Of a stretch of 64,000 nucleotides of DNA, positions 8,310 to 17,742 are shown piece after piece. The stretch comes from Actinokineospora fastidiosa (GTDB lineage Bacteria > Actinomycetota > Actinomycetes > Mycobacteriales > Pseudonocardiaceae): positions 1,612,001-1,676,000 of the forward strand of contig NZ_BMRB01000001.1 of the NCBI RefSeq assembly GCF_014648415.1. Direction: 5' to 3'. Each line of letters opens with the position of its first letter. The first letter of the stretch is position 1. A program made the translations under genes and the position numbers. Below the pieces are notes generated by a model. It was given only the letters and a program-made list of their open reading frames with translations. It was not told the origin of the DNA and did no database searches.

Positions 8310-9733
8310 TGCGCGGCGTCTGGGCCACCGGCCGGGTGCGCGAGGCCGAGCGGCTGGTGCTGGCCAGGACGGCCCCGGGCGCGCTCATGCGCCGCGCGGC
8401 CTACGGCGTCGCCCAGCACACGCTGCGGCTGCTGCGCCGGACGGGCGGGGTCGCCGGGCGCCACGTCGTGCTGCTGGTCGGCACCGGGGACAACGGCGGC
8501 GACGCGCTCTGGGCGGGCGCGTTCCTGCGCCGCCGGTCGGTCGGGGTGACGGCGGTGCTGCTCGACCCGTCCCGCGTGCACGCGGAGGGCCTGGCCGCGC
8601 TGCTGCGCGCGGGCGGGCGGATCGGGTCGGCCGTGGAGGCCGCGGATGTGGTCGTCGACGGGATCGTCGGGCTCTCGGCGCGCGGGCCGCTGCGGGCCCC
8701 GGCCGCCGAGCTGGTCTCCCGGGTGCGCGCGCCGATCGTGGCCGTGGACCTGCCCAGCGGCGTCGACCCGGACACCGGAGCGGTCGACGGTCCCGCGGTG
8801 ACCGCCGAGGTGACGGTGACGTTCGGCGCGTACAAGCCCGCGCACTTCCTGGCCGCGGAGCGCTGCGGCGATGTGCGCCTGGTGGACCTCGGGCTCGCAC
8901 TGTCCGATCCGGACTTCTCCGTGCTCGACCCGGTCGACGTGGCGCGGACCTGGCGCGTGCCGGGCCCGACCGACGACAAGTACACCCAGGGCGTCGTGGG
9001 CGTGGCCGCCGGGTCGGCCACCTACCCGGGCGCCGCGGTGCTGGCCGTCGGCGCGGCCGTCGCCGCCACGTCCGGGCTGACCCGGTACGCGGGCTCGGCG
9101 GCCGACGAGGTGCGGGCGCGCTGGCCGGAGGTCGTGGCCACCGGGACGGTCGGCGACGCCGGGCGGGTGCAGGCGTGGGTCGTCGGGCCCGGCCTCGGCA
9201 CCGGGTCGGCCTCGCGGGCGGTGCTGCGCGACGTCCTCGCCGACGGCGTGGCCACCTGCGTGGACGCCGACGGGATCACGCTGCTGGGCGCGCACCCGGA
9301 CCTGTGGGACGCCCGCGACCCGGACGCCCCGGTCGTGCTGACCCCGCACGACCGCGAGTTCGCCCGGATCGCCGAGCCGCTGGGGATCACGCTCGGAACG
9401 GACCGGGTGCAGGCCGCGCAAGCGCTTGCGTCCCGGTTGAACGTCACGGTCCTGCTCAAGGGCCACGCCACGGTGATCGCCGGGCCGGACGGCCGCACCC
9501 TGGTCAACCCGGCGCGCTCGCACTGGCTGGCCACCGCGGGGACGGGCGACATCCTGTCCGGCCTGGTCGGCGCGCTGCTGGCGAGCGGGGCCGACCCGGT
9601 CGCGGCGGCGGGCGCGGCGGCGTGGCTGCACGTGCGCGCGGCGGAGCTGGCCGCGCGCGGGGCGCCGGTGTCGGCCTCGCCGATCCTGGCCGCGGTGCCG
9701 GACGCGGTGCGGGAGGTGGTGTCGGGTGGCTAG
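8309..9733 (+). CDS. nnr: Bifunctional NAD(P)H-hydrate epimerase / ADP-dependent NAD(P)H-hydrate dehydratase
   Basis: 474 residues. It repairs damaged NADHX and NADPHX: the N-terminal half (1-210) epimerises the hydrate and the C-terminal half dehydrates it at the cost of ADP. The epimerase part shows GTGDNGGDALWAG and VDLPSGVDPDTG. The dehydratase part shows KGHATVIAGPDG and the TAGTGDILSGLVGALL nucleotide loop. GTG 8309 uses the last base of the glmS stop. Fused YjeF_N/YjeF_C proteins of this size are usual in actinobacteria. Its 3' end overlaps alr by eight bases, so the pair is coupled. Confidence 0.93.
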   Translation: MRGVWATGRVREAERLVLARTAPGALMRRAAYGVAQHTLRLLRRTGGVAGRHVVLLVGTGDNGGDALWAGAFLRRRSVGVTAVLLDPSRVHAEGLAALLRAGGRIGSAVEAADVVVDGIVGLSARGPLRAPAAELVSRVRAPIVAVDLPSGVDPDTGAVDGPAVTAEVTVTFGAYKPAHFLAAERCGDVRLVDLGLALSDPDFSVLDPVDVARTWRVPGPTDDKYTQGVVGVAAGSATYPGAAVLAVGAAVAATSGLTRYAGSAADEVRARWPEVVATGTVGDAGRVQAWVVGPGLGTGSASRAVLRDVLADGVATCVDADGITLLGAHPDLWDARDPDAPVVLTPHDREFARIAEPLGITLGTDRVQAAQALASRLNVTVLLKGHATVIAGPDGRTLVNPARSHWLATAGTGDILSGLVGALLASGADPVAAAGAAAWLHVRAAELAARGAPVSASPILAAVPDAVREVVSGG

Positions 9734-10799
9734 CCCCCGGGCCGAGGTGCTCGTGCACCTCGACCACATCGAGGCGAACGTCGCGCTGCTCGCCGAGCGG
9801 GCCGGGCCCGCGGCGACGATGGCCGTGGTGAAGGCCGACGGGTACGGCCACGGCGCGGTCCCGGTGGCGCGGGCGGCGCTGCGCGGCGGGGCGAGCTGGC
9901 TGGGCACGGTGTCGCTGGCCGAGGCGCTTGCGCTGCGCGACGCGGGCATCGACGCGCCGATCCTGTGCTGGCTGGACCCGGTCGGCACCGACTACCGGCC
10001 CGCGGTGGCCGAGGGCATCGACGTCGCGGTGTCCAGTGTGGAGCAACTGCGCGCGGTGTCCGGCGCGCGGGTGCACCTGAAGATCGACACCGGGCTGACC
10101 CGGGGCGGGTGCCCGCCCGGGCTGTGGCCGGAACTCGTGCGCGCGGCGGCGGCGTCGGACAGCGAGGTCTACGCGGTCTGGTCGCACCTGGCGTGCGCGG
10201 ACGACCCCGGCCACCCGTCGATCGACGCGCAGGCGCGGCGGTTCGCCGAGGCCTACGAGGTGGCGCTGGCCGCAGGGCTGCGCCCGCGCAGGCACCTGGC
10301 GAACTCCGCGGCGACGCTCACCCGGCCGGACCTGTGCTTCGACATGGTGCGCGTCGGGATCGCGATGTACGGGCTGAACCCCGTGCCTGGCGGCGAGAAG
10401 TTGGCGCCCGCCATGACGTTCCGCTCGTCGGTGGTGTCGGTGAAGGACATCGCCGCTGGCGAGTCCGTCTCCTATGGACACCTGTGGACCGCCGAGCGGG
10501 ACACCCGGCTGGCGCTGGTGCCCGTCGGGTACGCCGACGGCGTTCCCCGGCTGCTGACCGGGCGGATGTCGGTGCTGGTCAACGACGTCCTGTGCCCGGT
10601 GCGCGGCCGGATATGCATGGACCAGTTCGTGGTCGAGTGCGACGCGCGCCCGGGCGACGAGGTGGTGCTGTTCGGACCCGGGACCCGGGGCGAGCCGACC
10701 GCGACGGACTGGGCGGAGGCGATCGGGACCATCGACTACGAGATCGTCACCGGCATGAACCGCCCGCGCGTGACGCGCACCTACCTGGGGGAGCGGTGA
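9726..10799 (+). CDS. alr: Alanine racemase
   Basis: 357 residues, a PLP enzyme that makes D-alanine for peptidoglycan. The pyridoxal lysine is K36 in AVVKADGYGHG, and the second catalytic base is the Tyr in SVSYGHLW. An N-terminal TIM barrel is followed by the C-terminal beta domain ending in VTGMNRPRVTRTYLG. The GTG start lies inside the end of nnr, and the end overlaps the next hydrolase gene by GTGA. Together with glmS it supplies cell-wall precursors. All catalytic residues are present and no second racemase gene is in the window. Confidence 0.96.
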   Translation: MASPRAEVLVHLDHIEANVALLAERAGPAATMAVVKADGYGHGAVPVARAALRGGASWLGTVSLAEALALRDAGIDAPILCWLDPVGTDYRPAVAEGIDVAVSSVEQLRAVSGARVHLKIDTGLTRGGCPPGLWPELVRAAAASDSEVYAVWSHLACADDPGHPSIDAQARRFAEAYEVALAAGLRPRRHLANSAATLTRPDLCFDMVRVGIAMYGLNPVPGGEKLAPAMTFRSSVVSVKDIAAGESVSYGHLWTAERDTRLALVPVGYADGVPRLLTGRMSVLVNDVLCPVRGRICMDQFVVECDARPGDEVVLFGPGTRGEPTATDWAEAIGTIDYEIVTGMNRPRVTRTYLGER

Positions 10800-11845
10800 G
10801 GGTCGGCCGCGCGGTCGCGGCGGTGGGCGGCGCGGTGGGCCTGGCGGCGGCCGCGGCGGCGCTGACCATGCGGCGCAAGGCCGACGACCCGTACGCCGAC
10901 GAGCCCTTCGGCGAACTGCCTGCCGACCGGGTGAGCACCATCGCCGCGGACGACGGGGTCGCGCTGTCGGTCGAGGAGATCGACCCGGCCGACGGCGGCG
11001 CTCCCGACCTGACCGCGATCCTGGTGCACGGCTTCGCGTTGAGCAGGCTGTGCTGGCACTTCCAGCGGCGGGACCTGGCGCGGCTGACCGGGCCCCGGGT
11101 GGCGCAGATCCTCTACGACCACCGCAGCCACGGCCGCTCCCAGCGCACCGACGCGGCGGGGAGCACGATCGAGCAGTTGGCGCGGGACCTGGAGGCCGTC
11201 ATCCGGGTGGCCGCGCCCGACGGGCCGCTGGTCCTCATCGGACACTCGATGGGCGGCATGGTCGTCATCGCGCTGGCTGAGCTGTTCCCCGAGCTGTTCG
11301 CCGCCCGGGTGCGCGGGGTCGCGCTGATCGGGACGTCGGCGGGCGAGGTCGGCAAGCAGGGGCTGCCGCGGCCGCTGCTGTCGAAGTACAACCCGCTGAC
11401 GCGCCTGCTGGGCCGCTTCGCCGACTGGCAGCCGGGCCTGGTCGAGCTGATCCGCGCCGCGGGCGGCCAGCTGACCCGCGCGGGCGTGCGCACGATCGGG
11501 TTCGGCTCGCGCGAGGTCAGCCCCCGGCTGGTCGACTTCATGGTGGCGATGCTCGACGTGACGCCGGTCCGGGTGCTCGCCGACTTCGTCGACACCCTGG
11601 GCAGCCACAACCGCTACGCGGCGCTGGCCGGTCTGCGCGAGTGCCGGGTGCTGGTGCTCGGCGGCGACGAGGACTGGATGACCCCGTGGTCGCACGCCGA
11701 GCGCATCGCCGAGGAACTGCCCCACTCGACCCTGGTCCGCGTGCGCGGCGCGGGCCACCTCGTCATGCTGGAGCGGCCCGATGTGGTCACCGGCCACCTC
11801 GCGGTCCTGCTGCGGGACTGCGCGGGTATCCCGTCATCGGAGTGA
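10796..11845 (+). CDS. Membrane-anchored alpha/beta hydrolase between alr and tsaE
   Basis: 349 residues. GTG 10796 overlaps the alr stop (GTGA). An N-terminal hydrophobic segment (residues 5-22, Ala/Gly/Val-rich) looks like a signal anchor. The hydrolase fold starts near residue 60, with HGF oxyanion, GHSMGG nucleophile elbow, acid in GGDEDWMTPW and histidine in GAGHLVMLE. An alpha/beta hydrolase in this place, between alr and tsaE, is common in actinobacteria (from memory), but its substrate is not known to me. The FGSREVSPRLVDFMVAML section forms the cap. Lipase or esterase activity is the safest description. Confidence 0.8.
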   Translation: MRVGRAVAAVGGAVGLAAAAAALTMRRKADDPYADEPFGELPADRVSTIAADDGVALSVEEIDPADGGAPDLTAILVHGFALSRLCWHFQRRDLARLTGPRVAQILYDHRSHGRSQRTDAAGSTIEQLARDLEAVIRVAAPDGPLVLIGHSMGGMVVIALAELFPELFAARVRGVALIGTSAGEVGKQGLPRPLLSKYNPLTRLLGRFADWQPGLVELIRAAGGQLTRAGVRTIGFGSREVSPRLVDFMVAMLDVTPVRVLADFVDTLGSHNRYAALAGLRECRVLVLGGDEDWMTPWSHAERIAEELPHSTLVRVRGAGHLVMLERPDVVTGHLAVLLRDCAGIPSSE

Positions 11846-11847
11846 AC

Positions 11848-12324
11848 ATGGAGAGCGGCGTGGTTGAGCTGCGTACCCCGGAGGACACGCTGGACTTCGG
11901 CAGGCGCCTGGGCGCCCTGCTGACGGCGGGCGACCTCGTCCTGCTCGCGGGCCCCCTCGGCGCGGGCAAGACGGTGTTGGCCAAGGGCATCGCCGACGGC
12001 CTCGGCGTGCGCGGGCGGGTGAGCAGCCCGACGTTCATCATCGCCCGCGAACACCCCGCGGGCGAGCGCGGCGTCCCCATGGTCCACGTCGACGCCTACC
12101 GCCTCGGCGGCGACCTCGCCCAACTCGACGACCTCGACCTCGACACCGAACTCGTCGACGCCGCCGTCATCGTGGAGTGGGGCGAGGGCGCGGCCGAGCG
12201 GCTGTCGGCCGACCACCTGCTGATCCGCATCGACCGCAGGCCGGACGACACCCGCGAACTCACCCTGGAGCCGTCGGGCTCGTGGGAGACCCGGCTGACG
12301 GCCCTGACCGCCAACCACGCCTAA
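11848..12324 (+). CDS. tsaE: tRNA threonylcarbamoyladenosine biosynthesis ATPase TsaE
   Basis: 158 residues. TsaE is the ATPase that drives the TsaB-TsaD complex in making t6A37 on ANN-decoding tRNAs. The Walker A motif is GPLGAGKT, followed by VSSPTFIIAREH, VDAYRL and VEWGEGA, all typical. I chose ATG 11848 because GGAG (11839-11842) is correctly spaced; GTG 11842, which overlaps the preceding stop, is an alternative. Its partners tsaB and tsaD lie 3.3 kb downstream, beyond a two-gene minus-strand unit; in mycobacteria tsaE and tsaB adjoin. Confidence 0.94.
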   Translation: MESGVVELRTPEDTLDFGRRLGALLTAGDLVLLAGPLGAGKTVLAKGIADGLGVRGRVSSPTFIIAREHPAGERGVPMVHVDAYRLGGDLAQLDDLDLDTELVDAAVIVEWGEGAAERLSADHLLIRIDRRPDDTRELTLEPSGSWETRLTALTANHA

Positions 12325-12451
12325 CCGCCCCACCCGACCCGCACGGCGGTTCGCCGACGCTGCCGCTGGCCCACGCCTGCCCGGCCAGCGGTCCCGCTGC
12401 TCGCCCGCCCACGCTCGCACGAGTCGACTCCGGCAGACGCCGCCCGCTGTC

Positions 12452-12724
12452 GGCGGCGATGCGCCGCGGGCAGGTGGTCGCGTTTGTGCCTGTCCATGAC
12501 CGAACCGTTGGCAGGCGGTGGGCGGCGCTGCGGCGTGGGCCGGTGGTTCCGTTGCCGCTTGCCGGTGGCTGAATTGGGCTGGGGAGGCGGTCGGTGCTGC
12601 TGTCGGTCGCGGTGCTGTGGGACGGTGGCCCCGGTTGTCGCGTGCTGGTGACCGACCGGCTGCGCAGGCGGTCGGCGGCGATGCGGCGCGGGCTGGCGGT
12701 TCCGTTGCCGTTTCCGTGACCGGA
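12452..12724. repeat. Three imperfect ~50-bp repeats in a gene-free gap (12325-12801)
   Basis: The 477-bp gap between tsaE and the carboxyltransferase gene holds no convincing coding sequence. Three related segments begin with GCGGCGMTGCGSCGYGGG: near 12452, 12522 and 12675. Each continues through a GTGG/GCGG step into a GTTCCGTTGCCG-like tail (GTCGCGTTTGTGCC in the first). The last two are most alike. They are direct repeats, so not a terminator. They may be remnants of duplication in decaying sequence. Confidence 0.5.
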
Positions 12725-12801
12725 TCGGCGTGCCGCGCGGCCCGACCGGCCCACGGGTCGCCTGTCGGTGGTTATCCAGGCTCGGGCGGGTGGTCGGCCC
12801 G

Positions 12802-14130
12802 CTAGCGGGTCGCGATGCCGCGGACGACGCCCAGTTCCAGGAGGTCTGTCGGGCGGAGGCGCAGCTGTTCGGCGGTCTCCCGCACGGCGTCCGGTGATCG
12901 TTTGAGGATGGCGGTGCTCAGTTCTGGGGCGATGACCGAGAAGTAGGCGTCCGGGGTGATCCACATGCGGTCGGGGGCCGCCAGGGCCAGTGCGCCGCCG
13001 GAGCCGCCCTCGCCGATGACCAGGGTGGTCACCGGGACGCGGGCGGCGGCGATCGTGCTGAACAGGTCGGCGATGGCCGGGCCGACGCCCGCGCGCTCGG
13101 CAGCGGCGTCGTTCGCGGCGCCGGGGGTGTCCACCAGGGTCAGCACCGGCAGGCCGAGCCGCTCGGCGATCCGGATCAGCCGGACCGCCGTGCGGAAGCC
13201 CGCGGGGGTGGTGGCCGTGCCCGTCTGGGCGGCGTACGCGACCGAGCGCCTGCCGCGCAGGCCGATCCCGCACAGCATCCCGGGGTCGACCCCGCCGCAG
13301 CGGTCGCCGGAGATGGCGCGGCGCAGGTCGAAGTAGTCGTCCAGGTACGCGTCCGCGCGCGGGCGGCCGGGGGAACGCGCGCCCAGCACCGTCGACCACC
13401 CGTCGGCGGCCGGGACGCCCGCGCCCAGCGCGCGCGGGACGTCCGCGGGCTCCGGGCTGGACGCGCTCAGCAGCGTCAACCACTCCGCCACGACGGACGG
13501 CAGGTCCTCCAGCTCGCACACCTCGTCCACGTGCCCGCCCGCGAACTGCCCCTCCGCGGTGTACGCCGGGTCGTCGCGGTCGGCCGAGGGGCGCACGCGC
13601 GAGCCCGCGAAGCCCACCTGCGCCCCCGCCACGCCCACGACGATGTCCGCGCCCGCGCCCAGCGACGCCCACAGGCCGCCGGTCGTCGGGTCGCGCAGGA
13701 CCGACAGCTGGGGGACGCCCGCCTCGTGCAGCAGGGTCGACTGCCGGGCGATGCGCTGGAGCTGGCGCAGCGACAGCATCCCCTCCTGCATGCGGCTGCC
13801 GCCGGTGGCGATCAGCGACACCAGCGGTGTCCGCGTCCGCCGCGCGTGGGCGAAGGCGTGCTCGATGCGGTCGCCGGTGCCGGTGCCGACCGAGCCGCCC
13901 AGGAAGCGGAAGTCGAAGGCGATGAGCACCGCGCGCGTGCCGCCGACCCGGCCGACCCCGCACACCACGGACTCGGTCTCGCCGCTGCGCTCGGCTGCCG
14001 CCCTGCGCTGGGCGTCGTAGCCCGCCCAGGCCAGCGGGCCGTCCGCGCCGCGGTCCACGGCGGGCACGGCGAACTCGTCGAAGTCGGTGGCGACCAGGTC
14101 GATGACCCACCGCGCGCCGGGGTCAGCCAT
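12802..14130 (-). CDS. Fused beta/alpha acyl-CoA carboxyltransferase (AccD-AccA type)
   Basis: 442 residues. The N-terminal half is AccD-like (FDFRFLGGSVGTGTGDRIEHAF, GGSRMQEG, DPTTGGLWASLGAGADI) and the C-terminal half is AccA-like (YAAQTGTATTPAGFRTAVRL, TLVDTPGAANDAAAERAGVG, GEGGSGGALALA). Both carboxyltransferase halves are therefore in one chain. The zinc-ribbon CxxC of bacterial AccD is missing. It starts inside the end of the upstream matB (8-base overlap), so both act on malonyl-CoA or another short acyl-CoA. No biotin carboxylase or biotin carrier gene is nearby, so it must use one encoded elsewhere or act without it (for example as a decarboxylase). Confidence 0.8.
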   Translation of the reverse strand: MADPGARWVIDLVATDFDEFAVPAVDRGADGPLAWAGYDAQRRAAAERSGETESVVCGVGRVGGTRAVLIAFDFRFLGGSVGTGTGDRIEHAFAHARRTRTPLVSLIATGGSRMQEGMLSLRQLQRIARQSTLLHEAGVPQLSVLRDPTTGGLWASLGAGADIVVGVAGAQVGFAGSRVRPSADRDDPAYTAEGQFAGGHVDEVCELEDLPSVVAEWLTLLSASSPEPADVPRALGAGVPAADGWSTVLGARSPGRPRADAYLDDYFDLRRAISGDRCGGVDPGMLCGIGLRGRRSVAYAAQTGTATTPAGFRTAVRLIRIAERLGLPVLTLVDTPGAANDAAAERAGVGPAIADLFSTIAAARVPVTTLVIGEGGSGGALALAAPDRMWITPDAYFSVIAPELSTAILKRSPDAVRETAEQLRLRPTDLLELGVVRGIATR

Positions 14131-15508
14131 GCAGCGCCCGCTTCGTGACCTTGCCCATCTCGTTGCGCGGCAGGGCGTCGAGGTACCGCACGACGCGGGG
14201 GCGCTTGTGCGGGGCCAGCAGCGCGGCGACGTGGTCGGCCAGCTCGGCGGCCGACGGCGGCTCCCCGTCGGGCACCACCCACGCCACGATCCGCTCGCCG
14301 AGGTCGTCGTCCGGCTCGCCGGTCACCGCGGCCTCGGCGACCCCGGGGTGCTCCAGCAGCGCGTTCTCGATCTCGCCTGCGCCGATCTTGTAGCCGCCGC
14401 TCTTGATCAGGTCCGTGGCCCGCCGCCCGACGATCCGGAACGCGCCGTCGGCCTCGCGCACGGCCATGTCGCCGGTGCGGAACCAGCCGTCGACGAACGC
14501 CGCGGCCGTCGCGTCGGGGCGGTTGAGGTAGCCGAGGAACAGGTTCGGCCCGCGCACCTCGATCTCGCCCATGCCGTCGACCACGTCGGCCAGCCGGACC
14601 TCGACGCCGGGCAGCGCGGGCCCGACGATCCCCGGCCGCCGCTCGCCGTCGGCGCGCACCCCGCAGTTCATCAGCGTCTCGGTCATCCCGTAGCGCTCCA
14701 CCACCCGCTGGCCGGTGGCCTCGGTGATGCGCGCGTGGTCGGTCGCGGGCAGCGCCGCCGACCCGGACACCAGCAGCCGCGCCCGGCCCACCGCGGCGGC
14801 GAGGTCGGCGTCGGTCGCGCAGTCCAGGCCCAGCCGGTGGTACATCGTGGGCACGCCGAACATCACCGTCGCCCCGTCGCGGAACGCCTGGCCGACAGCG
14901 GCGCTGGTGAAGCGGCCCAGGTGCCACATCGTCCCGCCGCGGCGCAGCGTGCCCAGCACGCCCACGATCAGCCCGTGCACGTGGAACAGCGGCAGCGCGT
15001 GCACCACGACGTCCTCGGGAGTCCACGCCCAGATCTCGGCCAGCGCGTCGAGGTTCGACGCCACCGCCCGCCGGGGCAGCAGCACGCCCTTGGGCGGCCC
15101 GGTGGTGCCGGAGGTGTAGACGACGAACGCCACGGACTCCCCGTCCGGCTCCGGCAGCGGCTCCCCGGACACCCGGGCCGCGACGTCCACCGCGTGGCGC
15201 GGCAGGTCGATCCCCGGGTCGTCGGCGGGGGCGTGCAGCAGCAGCTCCGGGGCGCTGTCGGCCAGGATGTGGGCCAGCTCCCGGGCGCCGACCTTGGGGT
15301 TCAGCGGAACGACCGCCACCCCAGCGGCCAAGCACCCGACCACAGCCAGCACCGTCTCCGGCGACGGGGTCGCCCACACCGCGACCCGCGAGCATCCGCG
15401 CACCTTCTCGGCGACGGCCCCGGCGGCCGAGGCCACCTCGCCGTGCGTCAGCGTCAGCCCGGGGAACCGGACGGCGACCCGCTCCGGGGCACTCTGCGGC
15501 AGCAGCAC
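14123..15508 (-). CDS. matB: Malonyl-CoA synthetase (ATP-dependent malonate-CoA ligase)
   Basis: 461 residues, an ANL-superfamily ligase. It converts malonate, CoA and ATP to malonyl-CoA. P-loop YTSGTTGPPKG, LPLFHVHGLIVG, ERYGMTETLMN, GWFRTGDMA and the C-terminal lysine in RNEMGKVTKRAL are present. The sequence follows the structurally studied Streptomyces MatB closely along its length (for example GRARLLVSGSAALPATDH and DLIKSGGYKIGAGEIENALLEHP, from memory). I set the start at GTG 15508 (MLLPQSAPERVAVRFPG); the frame stays open upstream but runs into the tsaB promoter. It is divergent from tsaB and coupled to the carboxyltransferase, a malonyl-CoA supply unit. Confidence 0.9.
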   Translation of the reverse strand: MLLPQSAPERVAVRFPGLTLTHGEVASAAGAVAEKVRGCSRVAVWATPSPETVLAVVGCLAAGVAVVPLNPKVGARELAHILADSAPELLLHAPADDPGIDLPRHAVDVAARVSGEPLPEPDGESVAFVVYTSGTTGPPKGVLLPRRAVASNLDALAEIWAWTPEDVVVHALPLFHVHGLIVGVLGTLRRGGTMWHLGRFTSAAVGQAFRDGATVMFGVPTMYHRLGLDCATDADLAAAVGRARLLVSGSAALPATDHARITEATGQRVVERYGMTETLMNCGVRADGERRPGIVGPALPGVEVRLADVVDGMGEIEVRGPNLFLGYLNRPDATAAAFVDGWFRTGDMAVREADGAFRIVGRRATDLIKSGGYKIGAGEIENALLEHPGVAEAAVTGEPDDDLGERIVAWVVPDGEPPSAAELADHVAALLAPHKRPRVVRYLDALPRNEMGKVTKRALHG

Positions 15509-15564
15509 GAGGCCAACCTTAGTGGGGAGCACCGGCCGCCGAGGGCTGTGAGCAGGCTCTCTCG

Positions 15565-15570
15565 TACTCT
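15565..15570 (+). promoter_or_regulatory. -10 element before tsaB
   Basis: TACTCT ends eight bases before GTG 15579, the start I prefer for tsaB. No ribosome site is visible, so a leaderless mRNA is likely. The alternative TTG start at 15570 would overlap this element. Confidence 0.4.
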
Positions 15571-15578
15571 TGACGACT

Positions 15579-16226
15579 GTGTTGGTTCTGGCTGTTGACA
15601 CCGCCACCCCCGCCGTCACCGCAGGCGTCGTCCAGGTGGGTGACACCGTACGCGTGCTCGCCGAGCGGGTCACCGTGGACGCGAAGGCGCACGGCGAGCT
15701 GCTGACCCCGCACGTGCGCGACGCGCTCGCCGAGGCGGGCCGCACGCTCGCCGACGTCGACGCGATCGTCTGCGGGGTCGGCCCCGGGCCGTTCACCGGG
15801 CTGCGCGCGGGCATGGTCAGCGCGGGCGCGCTCGGCCACGCCCTGGGCAGGCCGGTCCACCCGGTGTGCTCGCTGGACGCGATCGCCGCAGCCGTGCCCG
15901 GCGAGCCGCTGCTGGTGGTCACCGACGCCCGCCGCCGCGAGGTGTACTGGGCGACCTACGACGCCATGGGCGTGCGCACCGACGGCCCGCACGTGTCGCC
16001 GCCCGCGGAGGTCAACGCGCCGCACGCCACGCGCGTGGCGGGCGCGGACCTGCACGACTTCGGCCTCCCGCTGATCGAGCCCGCGCACCCGACCCCGGCG
16101 GGCCTGGTCGCCGCGGCGCGCGCCGCGCTGCTCTCCGGCGCCGAGCCCGGCCCGCTGACCCCGCTGTACCTGCGCCGCCCGGACGCCGTCGTCCCCGGCG
16201 CCCGCAAGCGGGTGAGCCGGGCATGA
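15579..16226 (+). CDS. tsaB: tRNA threonylcarbamoyladenosine biosynthesis protein TsaB
   Basis: 215 residues. TsaB is the ASKHA-fold partner that dimerises with TsaD for t6A synthesis. [17 protein letters not shown] at the start, [17 protein letters not shown] and [13 protein letters not shown] are characteristic. I prefer GTG 15579 to TTG 15570 because it gives the usual MLVLAxDTA start and fits the upstream -10 hexamer. The stop overlaps rimI by ATGA. The operon tsaB-rimI-tsaD is complete and matches the mycobacterial order. Confidence 0.94.
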   Translation: MLVLAVDTATPAVTAGVVQVGDTVRVLAERVTVDAKAHGELLTPHVRDALAEAGRTLADVDAIVCGVGPGPFTGLRAGMVSAGALGHALGRPVHPVCSLDAIAAAVPGEPLLVVTDARRREVYWATYDAMGVRTDGPHVSPPAEVNAPHATRVAGADLHDFGLPLIEPAHPTPAGLVAAARAALLSGAEPGPLTPLYLRRPDAVVPGARKRVSRA

Positions 16227-16708
16227 GCGTGCGCACGGCACAGGTCCGCACGGCCCACCTGCGCCGCGAGGACCTGGCCCGGTGCGCGGAGCTGGAGCGC
16301 GTGCTGTTCGCAGGCGAGGACCCGTGGAGCGAGGCCGCGTTCGCCTCCGAGCTGGACTGGGGCCACTACTACCTCGGCGCCTACGCCGCCGACCGGCTCG
16401 TCGGGTACGCCGGGCTGGCCGTCGTCGGCCCGCCGGGCGACGTGGAGGCCAGCGTGCACACGCTCGGGGTGGACCCCGACTGGCAGCGCCGCGGCATCGG
16501 CCGACTCCTGCTGCGCGAGCTCCTCGCCGAGGCGGACCGGGTCGGGGCCACGGTGTTCCTGGAGGTCCGCACCGACAACGAGCCCGCCATCGCGCTGTAC
16601 GCCGCGCACGGCTTCACCCGTGTCGGCCTGCGCAAGCGCTACTACCAGCCCTCCGGCGCCGACGCCTACACCATGATGCGCCCCGCCCCGGTCGAGGAGA
16701 CGACGTGA
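16223..16708 (+). CDS. rimI: Ribosomal protein S18-alanine N-acetyltransferase-type GNAT
   Basis: 161 residues. The GNAT acetyl-CoA loop is [13 protein letters not shown], preceded by the beta4 strand [10 protein letters not shown]. The C-terminal [31 protein letters not shown] is the RimI signature. RimI acetylates the N-terminal alanine of ribosomal protein S18 (established for E. coli); other targets are possible. It lies between tsaB and tsaD with ATGA and GTGA overlaps at the two junctions, the common arrangement in actinobacteria. Confidence 0.93.
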   Translation: MSVRTAQVRTAHLRREDLARCAELERVLFAGEDPWSEAAFASELDWGHYYLGAYAADRLVGYAGLAVVGPPGDVEASVHTLGVDPDWQRRGIGRLLLRELLAEADRVGATVFLEVRTDNEPAIALYAAHGFTRVGLRKRYYQPSGADAYTMMRPAPVEETT

Positions 16709-17742
16709 CGATCATCCTGGGCATCGAGACCTCCTGCGACGAGACCGGCGTCGGCCTGGTCCGCCTCGACGGCTCCGGCGCGGTCGAGCTGCTGGCCGAC
16801 GAGGTGGCCTCCAGCGTCGAGCAGCACGCCCGCTTCGGCGGCGTGGTGCCCGAGGTGGCCAGCCGCGCGCACCTGGAGGCCATGGTCCCCACCATGCGCA
16901 GGGCGTTCGACGCCGCTGGCCTGAAGATGTCCGATGTGGACGCGATCACGGTGACCTGCGGGCCCGGCCTGGCGGGCGCGCTGCTGGTGGGCGTCTCCGC
17001 CGCGAAGGCGTACGCGCTGTCGCTGGGCGTGCCGCTGTACGGGGCCAACCACCTCGCAGGCCACGTCGCCGCGGACACCCTGGAGCACGGCCCGCTCCCG
17101 ACGCCGTGCCTGGCGCTGCTGGTCTCCGGCGGCCACACCCAGCTGCTCAAGGTCGACGGCCTGGCGACCAGCATCACCGAGATCGGCTCCACCATCGACG
17201 ACGCGGCGGGCGAGGCCTACGACAAGGTCGCCCGCGTGCTCGACCTGCCCTACCCCGGCGGCCCGCCGATCGACGCCGCCGCCCGCCGGGGGAACCCGAG
17301 GGCGATCGCGTTCCCGCGCGGGCTCACCGGCCCGCGCGACGCCCGCAACGACTTCTCCTTCTCCGGCCTCAAGACCGCGGTCGCCCGCTGGGTCGAGGCC
17401 CGCGAGCCCGAGCCGATCCCGGTCGACGACGTGGCCGCGTCGTTCCAGGAGGCCGTCGCCGACGTGCTCACCGCCAAGGCCGTGCGGGCCTGCGTGGACG
17501 AGGGCATCGGCACGATGGTGATCTCCGGCGGCGTGGCGGCCAACTCCCGGCTCAAGGAGCTGGCCGCCGAGCGCTGCGCTGCCGCGGGCATCACGCTGCG
17601 CGTCCCGCGGCCGCGGCTGTGCACCGACAACGGCGCCATGATGGCCGCCCTCGGCGCCCACCTGGTGGCTGCGGGCGTCGAGGCGTCCTCTTTGGACCTC
17701 TCGGCGGACCCGGCGCTGCCGGTGTCCACCATCTCGGTCTAG
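16705..17742 (+). CDS. tsaD: tRNA N6-adenosine threonylcarbamoyltransferase TsaD
   Basis: 345 residues. It transfers the threonylcarbamoyl group from TC-AMP to A37 of t[15 protein letters not shown] opens the ASKHA fold, the metal-binding H-x3-H is in NHLAGH, and [22 protein letters not shown] and [13 protein letters not shown] follow. GTG 16705 overlaps rimI (GTGA). The stop codon shares the tetranucleotide CTAG with the stop of the convergent amidase gene. In mycobacteria groES follows directly; here about 6 kb of other genes intervene. Confidence 0.96.
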   Translation: MTIILGIETSCDETGVGLVRLDGSGAVELLADEVASSVEQHARFGGVVPEVASRAHLEAMVPTMRRAFDAAGLKMSDVDAITVTCGPGLAGALLVGVSAAKAYALSLGVPLYGANHLAGHVAADTLEHGPLPTPCLALLVSGGHTQLLKVDGLATSITEIGSTIDDAAGEAYDKVARVLDLPYPGGPPIDAAARRGNPRAIAFPRGLTGPRDARNDFSFSGLKTAVARWVEAREPEPIPVDDVAASFQEAVADVLTAKAVRACVDEGIGTMVISGGVAANSRLKELAAERCAAAGITLRVPRPRLCTDNGAMMAALGAHLVAAGVEASSLDLSADPALPVSTISV

